In this document: positions 43,394 through 50,507 of the stretch, one piece after another
Layout of the letters: each line of letters opens with the position of its first letter
Position numbering within the stretch: position 1 is the stretch's first letter
Source: an uncultured Prevotellaceae bacterium
Lineage (GTDB): Bacteria > Bacteroidota > Bacteroidia > Bacteroidales > Bacteroidaceae
NCBI GenBank assembly: GCA_902784755.1
Contig: CACZVX010000004.1
Span: forward strand, 39,006-103,005
Direction: 5' to 3'
DNA: 64,000 nt
Notes under the pieces: model-generated
The model's input: the letters and a program-made list of their open reading frames with translations, nothing else
Told to the model about the DNA's origin: nothing
The model's database searches: none
Translations under genes and position numbers: made by a program

Positions 43394-46057
43394 ATGAAAC
43401 CATTAAGAATTTTAGTAGCGGCAATTTTGCCCTTCCTGCTCACGCCGGTGTCGGCCCAGGAGAATCCACAAATTTATCCTTTCCAAAACCCGCAGCTCTC
43501 TGTGGAAAAACGTGTTGATGACCTTATAACCCGACTTACTCCTGAGGAAAAGGTTGGTATGATGATGAATCGCTCAGCGGCCGTAGAGCGGTTAGGTATA
43601 CCAGCCTACAACTGGTGGGGCGAAGCCTGTCACGGACTGATGGGCGTGAGCGGCGTTACTGTGTTCCCACAATGTATCGCTCTTGCTGCCACTTTTGACG
43701 AAGAAGCAGAGTTGAAGGCCTATACCATGGTGAGTGACGAGGCTCGTGGACGTTATAATTCCTTGCCACGAACTGGCGACATTGGCCCCTACGTGTCGGC
43801 GTTGCCCAATCTTACATTCTGGGCACCCAACGTGAACATCTTCCGTGATCCGCGATGGGGACGTGGACAGGAAACTTATGGCGAGGACCCCTATCTGAGT
43901 TCGGTTATGGGTCTGAATGTGGTGCGCGGTATGCAGGGTAACGATCTGAAATACTATAAAACGCACGCCTGTGCCAAGCACTTCGCCATTCATAGTGGTC
44001 CTGAGCCCCTGCGCCATAAGTTCAATGTTGACCCCTCGGGGCGAGACCTTTGGGAGACCTATCTGCCCGCTTTTAAGACGCTGGTTACTGAAGGCAACGT
44101 ACAGGAAGTAATGTGCGCCTACAGTGCTTATCAGGGTGAGCCGTGCTGTAACTCCAGCCGTCTGCTTATTCAGATTCTGCGAGAGCGTTGGGGCTACAAA
44201 GGACTGGTGGTAAGTGACTGTGACGCCATCAACGACTTCTATAATAAAGGTGCACATGGTACACATGACAATGCGATAATAGCCAGTTCAGAGGCTGTGA
44301 GGAACGGTACCGACCTAGAGTGTGGCAAAAGCTATCAATCGTTGGTCGAGGGCATGAAGTTAGGCACTATTAGTGAGGATGAGATAGACGTATCTCTGCG
44401 CCGACTCATCAAGGCCCGCATAGAATTGGGTATGTTCGATCCCGATGAGATAAACCCATTTTCAAAGATTCCTGGTACTGTCGTGGATTGTCAGGCCCAC
44501 CGCGACCATGCATTGCTACTTGCCCGTGAGGCACAGGTGCTGCTGAAAAATAAAGGTGGTGTACTGCCTCTTTCAAAAAAACTGAAGAGTATTCTCGTCA
44601 TTGGCCCGAATGCTGATGATCCTGTGATGATGCGAGGTAACTATAGCGGTACGCCGACACACTGCATCACTATCCTGCAGGGCATTCGCAACAAGATGCC
44701 TCATGCAAAGGTAGATTATGTAAAAGGTTGCGACATAGAAAGTGAATACGTGCAATTTCCCAAAATGCAACTTGTAAAAGCAGAAGGCAAGGACGGATTC
44801 TTGGCCGAATACTACGCCACAAAGGATTGGACAGGTACGGTTGTGAATAAAGAGAACCTGACAAGTATCAACCTGACGAGCGATGGTGGCTACGGCTTTG
44901 GCAACGGAGTTCCGAAAAGTGACTTTACAGCTCGTTATTCAGGCAAGTTCGTAAGCGACTTCACCGGTGAACTATGTATTGCCATCAATGCACCTGGCTA
45001 CACCGTAAAAGTGAACGGTGAAACCCTAGGTGAGTTCTACCCTAAGCCCCTGTCGTTTGAGTTCAAACCAGGGATGGAGCTTACCGAAGCACAGCGTCAA
45101 GAATTAATGCAGAGTGGACGCTTTCGTTGGCGTCGGAACGATATCGTGTCGAAGCTGGTGAAAGCAGGAGAAACTTACGACATAGAAATTCTGTATAAGT
45201 CGGCCTCTGCCGGCACCAATTCACGCTTGACGGTGGACCTCTTCGAGCGTCGTATGGCTGCATTCGACGAATTGAAGGAGCAGGTTAAACAGTATGATGC
45301 CATCGTTTATGTAGGTGGTATTACTTCCTCTCAGGAGGGTGAGGGACATGAGCGGGCCACCATCGAACTGCCTGCTGTACAGCAGCGTTGTATCAAGGCG
45401 CTGAGCGAAACAGGAAAGCCTGTCATCTATGTGAACTGCTCGGGCAGTTGCGTGGCATTAGCAGATGTGGAGCCTTACTACGACGCGCTGTTGCAGAGCT
45501 GGTATTCTGGACAAGAAGGAGGAACAGCTATTGCAGACGTACTTTTCGGTGATGTCAACCCTTCAGGCAAACTGCCTGTCACTTTCTACAAGTCTACATC
45601 TCAGTTGCCTGATTTCCAGGACTACAAAATGGACAACCGAACTTATCGATACTTCAAAGGTGAACCTCTTTACGCTTTCGGTTATGGTCAGAGTTATACT
45701 CAATTTAATATCGGTAAAGCCAAACTTTCCAAAAAGTCTATAAAGCAGGGTAGGGGCGTGAGTATCACTATTCCTGTTACCAATACTGGCAAGATGGCTG
45801 GAGCTGAAGTTGTACAGGTTTATGTGAAAAGCCTTTCCAATCCCAATGCACCCATCAAGTCGCTCAAAGCGTTCAAACGTGTTGAAATCGGAGCAGGGGA
45901 AACGGAAAAAGTAACTCTTGAACTTAAGCCAGATGCTTTTTCCTATTATTCTGAAGCTATAGACGACCTAAAAGTCTTTGTTGGAAAATACCAGATTCTT
46001 TATGGTAATTCTTCTCGTGATGCTGACTTACAGGCATTGGCTTTTGAGGTAAAATAA
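43394..46057 (+). CDS. Family 3 glycoside hydrolase (beta-glucosidase/beta-xylosidase) with PA14 insert
   Basis: The 887-residue protein has a signal peptide (1-21), a GH3 barrel with NVNIFRDPRWGRGQETYGEDPYL split over 147-167, KHFAIHSGPE, and the nucleophile in LVVSDCDAI (Asp275). The second GH3 domain (from about 395) is interrupted at about 470-620 by a PA14-like insert (GFLAEYYATKDWTGTVVNKE), as in Prevotella Xyl3A-type enzymes, and a fibronectin-III-like domain ends the protein. It removes terminal glucose or xylose from beta-linked oligosaccharides, probably in the periplasm. The esterase follows after 22 nt. Confidence 0.92.
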   Translation: MKPLRILVAAILPFLLTPVSAQENPQIYPFQNPQLSVEKRVDDLITRLTPEEKVGMMMNRSAAVERLGIPAYNWWGEACHGLMGVSGVTVFPQCIALAATFDEEAELKAYTMVSDEARGRYNSLPRTGDIGPYVSALPNLTFWAPNVNIFRDPRWGRGQETYGEDPYLSSVMGLNVVRGMQGNDLKYYKTHACAKHFAIHSGPEPLRHKFNVDPSGRDLWETYLPAFKTLVTEGNVQEVMCAYSAYQGEPCCNSSRLLIQILRERWGYKGLVVSDCDAINDFYNKGAHGTHDNAIIASSEAVRNGTDLECGKSYQSLVEGMKLGTISEDEIDVSLRRLIKARIELGMFDPDEINPFSKIPGTVVDCQAHRDHALLLAREAQVLLKNKGGVLPLSKKLKSILVIGPNADDPVMMRGNYSGTPTHCITILQGIRNKMPHAKVDYVKGCDIESEYVQFPKMQLVKAEGKDGFLAEYYATKDWTGTVVNKENLTSINLTSDGGYGFGNGVPKSDFTARYSGKFVSDFTGELCIAINAPGYTVKVNGETLGEFYPKPLSFEFKPGMELTEAQRQELMQSGRFRWRRNDIVSKLVKAGETYDIEILYKSASAGTNSRLTVDLFERRMAAFDELKEQVKQYDAIVYVGGITSSQEGEGHERATIELPAVQQRCIKALSETGKPVIYVNCSGSCVALADVEPYYDALLQSWYSGQEGGTAIADVLFGDVNPSGKLPVTFYKSTSQLPDFQDYKMDNRTYRYFKGEPLYAFGYGQSYTQFNIGKAKLSKKSIKQGRGVSITIPVTNTGKMAGAEVVQVYVKSLSNPNAPIKSLKAFKRVEIGAGETEKVTLELKPDAFSYYSEAIDDLKVFVGKYQILYGNSSRDADLQALAFEVK

Positions 46058-46079
46058 TTCATTAAAACGATTTAATAAT

Positions 46080-47669
46080 ATGAAGAAATTATTGTTATTC
46101 TGCTGCTTATTTGTTACAACAGCTGTTCAAGGACAACCTCTCTTGAAGACTCATGTGGAAACGGGTGATTTGGAAGGCGTACTCGACGGCAATGACCTGG
46201 CCGTGTATAAGGCCATTCCCTATGCTGCACCGCCCGTGGGAGACCTCCGTTGGAAGGAACCGCAGCCAGCAAAGGCCTGGGTGGGCGTGCTGAAGGCAGA
46301 GAATTTTGGTCCCCTGCCTCCTCAGCCTACTCGTCCGGGCAGGACGGCAGACATGATGAGCGAGGACTGCCTCTATCTCGGTATCGCTACACCAGCATCC
46401 TCTGTCAATGACAACCTGCCCGTGATGGTATGGATTCATGGCGGAGGCTTCCAGACGGAGCACTACGGCGGTGATTTGTGGACGAGCCTAGCCCGTCGTG
46501 GGGTGGTCATCGTCAGTATCGAATATCGCACGGGCGCTTTGGGTTTCATGGCCCATCCAGAACTGGCAAAGGAGTCAAAGGGCGGCCATACGGGCAACTA
46601 TGGCCTGCTCGACCAAATATTTGCCCTGAAATGGGTGCAGCGCAACATCCACAACTTTGGCGGCGATCCATCGAAGGTAACCATCTTCGGTGAGTCGGCA
46701 GGTGCCATCAGTTGCAGCATCCTCTGCGGTTCACCCCTTGCCAAAGGGCTCTTCCGCGCTGCCATCAGTCAGAGTGGAGGCTCTTTTGCCCCTTGGAGCG
46801 ACAGCGGTAGGACCCTCGTTGTTAATGCCTCACAGAAGGCTTCTGAGCAGCAGGGACTGGCCTTCCAGAAACATCTGAAGAAGAAGTCGCTGAAGCAGAT
46901 GCGGAAGATGGGTGCCATGGAACTCTGCGGCAACGATGTGGGCTTTGGCGGTTTTTGGCCGTGTGTAGATGGTTATGTCATTACTGACGACCTCTACCGC
47001 AACTACGAGCGAGGCGATTACAACGACGTGCCCGTCATCGTGATGACCAACAGCGACGAAGGCGTGCTGTTTACGGGTTATATGCAGCCCGACGCTTCAG
47101 CCATCGAGTCGTTCAAGAAGCAGTTGCAGGGCTATTTCGGCGACCTCGCTGACGAAGCCCAGAAACTCTATCCAGGCGGCACTGAGCAGGAAGTCGTTTA
47201 CAGCAGTGGCGACCTGTTCCGTGACATGGGCTTTGCATGGCCCTCCTTCGCATGGGCGAGCCTGCAGAACAAGAACGGCCGTCAGCCTGCCTATGCCGCT
47301 TTCCTGGCACAGCCGTCGGAAGTCAGTCTGGCAAGTGGCAGCAAATACCGCCGTGGTGTTTCCCATGCTGATGACATCCTCTATCTCAACGGCACGTTCC
47401 TCAACCAACCAGAGAAATATCCCACGGAAGCTGCCGTGGCAGAAATCATCCAGCAATATTGGGTGAACTTTGCCAAGACGTGCAACCCCAATTGCAAAGG
47501 TCTTCCATTCTGGCCCGCCTTCGATCCTGACAAGACAACCACGATGCAGTTCAGCAACGGTGCATCGCTCATCGACCGGCCTAACCGTGAGCAGATCGAC
47601 TTCCTGGACCGTTTCTTCAAGTTGCAACGGGAAAAGACTGAAGGAATGCGTAAAGGCAACCTTCGTTGA
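46080..47669 (+). CDS. Type-B carboxylesterase, secreted
   Basis: The 529-residue alpha/beta hydrolase has a signal peptide (MKKLLLFCCLFVTTAVQGQ), the oxyanion region VMVWIHGGGFQ, SEDCLYLGI, and the nucleophile elbow IFGESAGAI (Ser206); the Glu and His are likely in NSDEGVLF and GVSHADDILY. In this setting it probably removes acyl groups (acetyl or feruloyl) from plant polysaccharide so that the GH3 enzyme can act; this is inference from position. The G+C content is higher than in neighbouring regions. No plus-strand terminator with a T-run follows. Confidence 0.88.
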   Translation: MKKLLLFCCLFVTTAVQGQPLLKTHVETGDLEGVLDGNDLAVYKAIPYAAPPVGDLRWKEPQPAKAWVGVLKAENFGPLPPQPTRPGRTADMMSEDCLYLGIATPASSVNDNLPVMVWIHGGGFQTEHYGGDLWTSLARRGVVIVSIEYRTGALGFMAHPELAKESKGGHTGNYGLLDQIFALKWVQRNIHNFGGDPSKVTIFGESAGAISCSILCGSPLAKGLFRAAISQSGGSFAPWSDSGRTLVVNASQKASEQQGLAFQKHLKKKSLKQMRKMGAMELCGNDVGFGGFWPCVDGYVITDDLYRNYERGDYNDVPVIVMTNSDEGVLFTGYMQPDASAIESFKKQLQGYFGDLADEAQKLYPGGTEQEVVYSSGDLFRDMGFAWPSFAWASLQNKNGRQPAYAAFLAQPSEVSLASGSKYRRGVSHADDILYLNGTFLNQPEKYPTEAAVAEIIQQYWVNFAKTCNPNCKGLPFWPAFDPDKTTTMQFSNGASLIDRPNREQIDFLDRFFKLQREKTEGMRKGNLR

Positions 47670-47680
47670 TGATTTTATAC

Positions 47681-47707
47681 AAAAAAAGGCAGCCCGTTTG
47701 GGCTGCC
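47681..47707 (-). terminator. Intrinsic terminator reading on the minus strand
   Basis: A perfect 8-bp stem GGCAGCCC/GGGCTGCC with a 4-nt loop; the run of seven T follows only in the minus direction (47687..47681). It therefore ends a minus-strand transcript, although no annotated minus-strand gene lies upstream of it, which points to the RNA below. Confidence 0.85.
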
Positions 47708-47736
47708 TAACCTTACTGAGTATTTTGTGATTCTTT

Positions 47737-47838
47737 TTAGTCGCTTTCAAAAGTCTTTCCCGACGAGTTCTCATTGCTTTTTTCAACATCTTCAGATCCG
47801 TCCCTTGATACTTTTTCAGCACCCTCAGTACGTTTCAT
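47737..47838 (-). CDS. Possible 33-aa polar peptide at the 3' end of the structured RNA
   Basis: ATG at 47838 opens 33 codons (MKRTEGAEKVSRDG, then an acidic/Ser-rich tail ending KTFESD) and stops 30 nt before the terminator hairpin. It follows the last hairpin of the candidate RNA, in the same direction. It has no recognisable motif. An overlapping frame (GTG near 47822) encodes a very basic peptide and runs through the terminator, so it is less likely. It could be a chance ORF. Confidence 0.25.
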   Translation of the reverse strand: MKRTEGAEKVSRDGSEDVEKSNENSSGKTFESD

Positions 47839-48482
47839 TTTTTATGATCTCGACGACATTCTTTTTATTTGTAGTTATTTATGTACTTGCGTACATAAAC
47901 TACTTTAGGTTTTTCTTGAAAAACTGCTTGCGCCGCTATTTTTCGGATAGCGTTTACGTTACTAGTTCCTCTTAAATACCTATTTTGTAAGTATTATTCA
48001 CAAATGACTGTCGAATTCAGTATCATAATCTTTGCCTCCTGGTTCCATACCAATCTTCTGATTGGGTGGGTCAGTTCTATCAAACTTTCTCTTCTTGAAC
48101 CTAGAGCAATCGATTCATGCACTGTTGGGCCCTTTTCGTCCAACCCTTTAATGAATCGTACCCACTCATTTTCTACTAGAAACCGGACTTTACCTCTGCA
48201 TCCATTATCTGTACTTGCGTACTTGAAACAATGTTTCAGGCTCCGAAGCTTCTTTCTGTCGTCATCACAACAATTCTCCTCATTGAGGAAGATTAGGTCG
48301 TTACATAGATTTGCTTTACAGCTTCTAACTTACCTACCTTTATCCTCCCAGACTTTCAAAGATCGCAACTACATCTCAGAACTATTTGTAAACCGTCTTT
48401 TTAAAACTAAATAAAAAATCTTAGTCAGACTTTTACCGAATCGCTATACTCTTTTCAGCAAGGTTCTTCTGAAATTCAAGAG

Positions 48483-48490
48483 CAAATTTA
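48483..48490 (-). promoter_or_regulatory. -7 box for the candidate structured RNA
   Basis: TAAATTTG on the minus strand, the only TAnnTTTG box I find in this gap in that direction. A TTTG lies 24 nt upstream (48518..48515), a little far from the usual 19-21. Confidence 0.45.
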
Positions 48491-48518
48491 GACAATTATA
48501 AATTAAGTTGTATACAAA

Positions 48519-48783
48519 AAAACCGATTTAACATGACTTTAACGTTGTGTGCGTACCACATTTTTTATTGTTAAATTTAGTGTGCGAGCACAGCAAAAAT
48601 TAAAATTTCATTACCAATGCGAAGATCTATTCATAGAGACGATTGATTTGTGGTATTTATTCCATTTGTACAAATAATGAAAAACGAGAAATAATCCAAT
48701 TGTTTTGCGGTTTTTATTGATATTTACTCATATATGAAGGGCCTAAAATAATAGTCATCAAAACATGCATGACTTTGAGGATA
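48519..48783. other. A/T-rich intergenic stretch, no gene seen
   Basis: Very A/T-rich sequence between the candidate RNA promoter and the CDF exporter promoter. It holds a short dyad (TGTGC-GA-GCACA, about 48581-48594) and no open frame of note. Confidence 0.5.
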
Positions 48784-48789
48784 AATTAC

Positions 48790-48797
48790 TACCTTTG
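48790..48797 (+). promoter_or_regulatory. -7 box of the CDF exporter gene
   Basis: TACCTTTG, 56 nt before the ATG. No TTTG at the standard distance. Confidence 0.5.
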
Positions 48798-48823
48798 CAT
48801 CGATTAACTCAACTATATTTCCA

Positions 48824-48844
48824 TGATGATGTTACTTATCATCA
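48824..48844 (+). promoter_or_regulatory. Hairpin or operator in the CDF exporter leader
   Basis: TGATGAT, a 7-nt spacer and ATCATCA, ending 9 nt before the start codon. It may be a metal-regulator site or an RNA hairpin covering the ribosome-binding region. Confidence 0.4.
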
Positions 48845-48853
48845 CATAACAAG

Positions 48854-49699
48854 ATGGACCAAAGAACGAAAGACATACAGAAGATAACGCTGTGGGGAGC
48901 GTTTTGTAATATAGCACTCACCATTGCCGTTCATTCTGCCTCCGACCTTGTTAGTGACATTATCGTTATTGCTTTTGCCCGTATTTCAGCTAAAGGAAAA
49001 GACAAGGGGCACGATTATGGCCATGGCAAGTTTGAGACGCTTGCCACGGTTATTGTGAGTCTTATGCTACTCGTGGTAGGTGTCCAGATGATACAGCACT
49101 CTTATCAGCAGATACGAAATGCGCTAGATGGCAATCCGCTGCCTGCTCCCGAAATGATAGCTTTCTGGGCAGCTGTTATTTCCATTTTGTGCAAGGAGTT
49201 CCTCTATCAATGGACAGTCAGGGTGGGCAGAAGAATTTCGAGTCAGGTAGTCATTGCAAATGCTTGGCATCATCGCACCGATGCACTTTCTTCTGTTGGG
49301 GCTCTTATTGGTATTGCCGGAGCCATTTCACTGGGTGGAGAATGGACTATCCTTGACCCCTTAGTAGGAGTAGTGATCAGTATTGTGATTATCGTCATGG
49401 CCATCAAGATGTCATTGCCAGCACTTGCCGAACTGACCGAAGCCTCCTTGCCTGAAGAAACAGAGCAGAAGATGCTCGACATCATACGTTCGGTAGAAGG
49501 AGTAAAGGGCGTACACGAACTAAAGACCCGTCTTTCTGGACCCTATAGCATTGTTGATTTTCATGTCGTCGTTGATCCAGAAACGACTGTTCTTGCAGCA
49601 CATGAGATAACTGTTGTTATTGAGAACATGTTGCGAAAAGAGTTTGGAGATGAGACACAGATCAACATCCATGTAGAGCCATCAGACGATTCTTTATGA
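48854..49699 (+). CDS. Cation diffusion facilitator (CDF) exporter with shortened first helix region
   Basis: The 281-residue protein matches CDF exporters: HSASDLVSDIIVI, KGHDYGHGKFETLATVIVSL, ANAWHHRTDALSSVGALIGI and a C-terminal domain with VHELKTRLSGPYSIVDFHV. The TM2 and TM5 metal ligands (His/Asp in HSASD and HHRTD) are kept. However, the usual stretch between the start of TM1 (ITLWGAFCNIALTI) and AVHSASD is missing about 15-20 residues, including the AGxxGxSxAMIAD segment, so TM1 and TM2 are merged. It would export Zn, Fe or Mn from the cytoplasm; it may be impaired. Confidence 0.85.
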   Translation: MDQRTKDIQKITLWGAFCNIALTIAVHSASDLVSDIIVIAFARISAKGKDKGHDYGHGKFETLATVIVSLMLLVVGVQMIQHSYQQIRNALDGNPLPAPEMIAFWAAVISILCKEFLYQWTVRVGRRISSQVVIANAWHHRTDALSSVGALIGIAGAISLGGEWTILDPLVGVVISIVIIVMAIKMSLPALAELTEASLPEETEQKMLDIIRSVEGVKGVHELKTRLSGPYSIVDFHVVVDPETTVLAAHEITVVIENMLRKEFGDETQINIHVEPSDDSL

Positions 49700-49755
49700 T
49701 ATAAGAAATGATAATCAATAGAATATAGTATTTTATAATTAACACAAACATTATT

Positions 49756-50463
49756 ATGGAAAAATTAGTATTAGTAACAGGTGCAAACAAAGGAATTGGT
49801 TATGGAATTGCTAAGCATCTTGGTCTTAACGGTTGGAACATCATTCTCGGAGCAAGAAACGAAGAACGTGCAGAAAAAGCAATCCAGGATTTACGCTCGG
49901 TAGGTGTCAATGTTGTAGGCTGGGTTAATATTGAACTTTCTGATCTTAGGAGCATTGATACGGCTGCTAACGAAATTAAGGAGCACTTTCCTACACTTTC
50001 ATTGCTTGTAAACAATGCAGGAATACCGGGTAATATGGCAGAGGCAAGTTATGAGACAGACATTAGCAACATAAAGGAGACGATTGACGTAAATTTTATT
50101 GGTACTTTTGCACTTACAAAGGCACTTATTCAACTGCTCTCTATAAACAACGGACGAATTGTCAATATAACTGTTCCGTCAGAAATCAGCCCTTATTGGC
50201 ATCCGTTGGCTTATGTGGCAAGCAAGGCGGCGCAGAATGCTATGATGGGTGTAATGGCTATGGAATTTCAGCAGAAAAATATGCCTGTGGAAATCTTCTC
50301 CGTTCATCCAGGACCGACCACAACCGATCTCAATGGTAATATGGCTCTCCCTGGGTTCCATAACATTGAAACCGTGGGTGAGAAGATGGCAGAACTGATT
50401 AATGACGGTAAGAGCCATCAGGGCGAATTCATCGAGCTTTATCCGATTGTGAAGGAAGATTAA
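49756..50463 (+). CDS. Short-chain dehydrogenase/reductase
   Basis: The 235-residue classical SDR has VTGANKGIGYGIAKHL (cofactor binding), NNAG, and the catalytic YVASK with a Ser in NITVPSEIS. GARNEERAEKAI after the second strand suggests NADP(H). HPGPTTTDLNG follows. The substrate is unknown. It lies 56 nt after the CDF gene without a clear promoter, so the two may be co-transcribed. Confidence 0.9.
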   Translation: MEKLVLVTGANKGIGYGIAKHLGLNGWNIILGARNEERAEKAIQDLRSVGVNVVGWVNIELSDLRSIDTAANEIKEHFPTLSLLVNNAGIPGNMAEASYETDISNIKETIDVNFIGTFALTKALIQLLSINNGRIVNITVPSEISPYWHPLAYVASKAAQNAMMGVMAMEFQQKNMPVEIFSVHPGPTTTDLNGNMALPGFHNIETVGEKMAELINDGKSHQGEFIELYPIVKED

Positions 50464-50483
50464 AGGAAAGGTATTTGTAGAAT

Positions 50484-50507
50484 ATAGTATTTTTTAGATG
50501 ATACTAT
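50484..50507. terminator. Weak hairpin between convergent SDR and helicase genes
   Basis: ATAGTAT, 10 nt and ATACTAT form a 7-bp A/T-rich stem overlapping the last codon of the helicase gene. Confidence 0.35.

Larger units (their letters stand above)
47681..48476 (-). ncRNA. Candidate long structured RNA, about 0.8 kb, unassigned
   Basis: A minus-strand -7 box TAAATTTG (48490..48483) and a minus-strand terminator (47707..47681) bracket about 800 nt without a convincing gene. Helices visible in the minus orientation include a nested set (48066-48071 with 48160-48165, 6 bp; 48111-48118 with 48151-48158, 8 bp; 48124-48128 with 48140-48144, 5 bp), a hairpin at 48050-48065 (CCAATC-AGAA-GATTGG), and four serial hairpins at 47871-47903, 47909-47924, 47934-47952 and 47975-47995. 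GTAC-GCAA-GTAC, a GNRA-type loop, occurs twice (47883-47894 and 48211-48222). I see no RNase P, tmRNA, SRP RNA or group II intron domain V hallmarks. It might instead be a long leader for the small ORF at 47737-47838. Confidence 0.55.

Noticed and set aside
47097-47822. Minus-strand frame of 241 codons overlapping the esterase gene
   Set aside because: It runs straight through the minus-strand terminator and mostly lies antisense to a well-supported esterase.
48190-48205. GAGGTAAAGTCCGG in the minus strand, resembling the RNase P RNA core GAGGAAAGTCCGG
   Set aside because: The rest of the RNase P consensus (for example the conserved ACAGAAA and 3' pairing elements) is not found around it.
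47994-48329. Minus-strand frame open for about 110 codons inside the candidate RNA
   Set aside because: No ATG until near its end, preceded by a stop, no recognisable motif; the hairpins explain the region better. A decayed gene cannot be fully excluded.
48004-48414. Plus-strand open frame of 136 codons in the 47.7-48.8 kb gap
   Set aside because: Ser/Leu/Phe-rich composition without motifs, no promoter box before it, and antisense to a region with strong minus-strand RNA structure and terminator.
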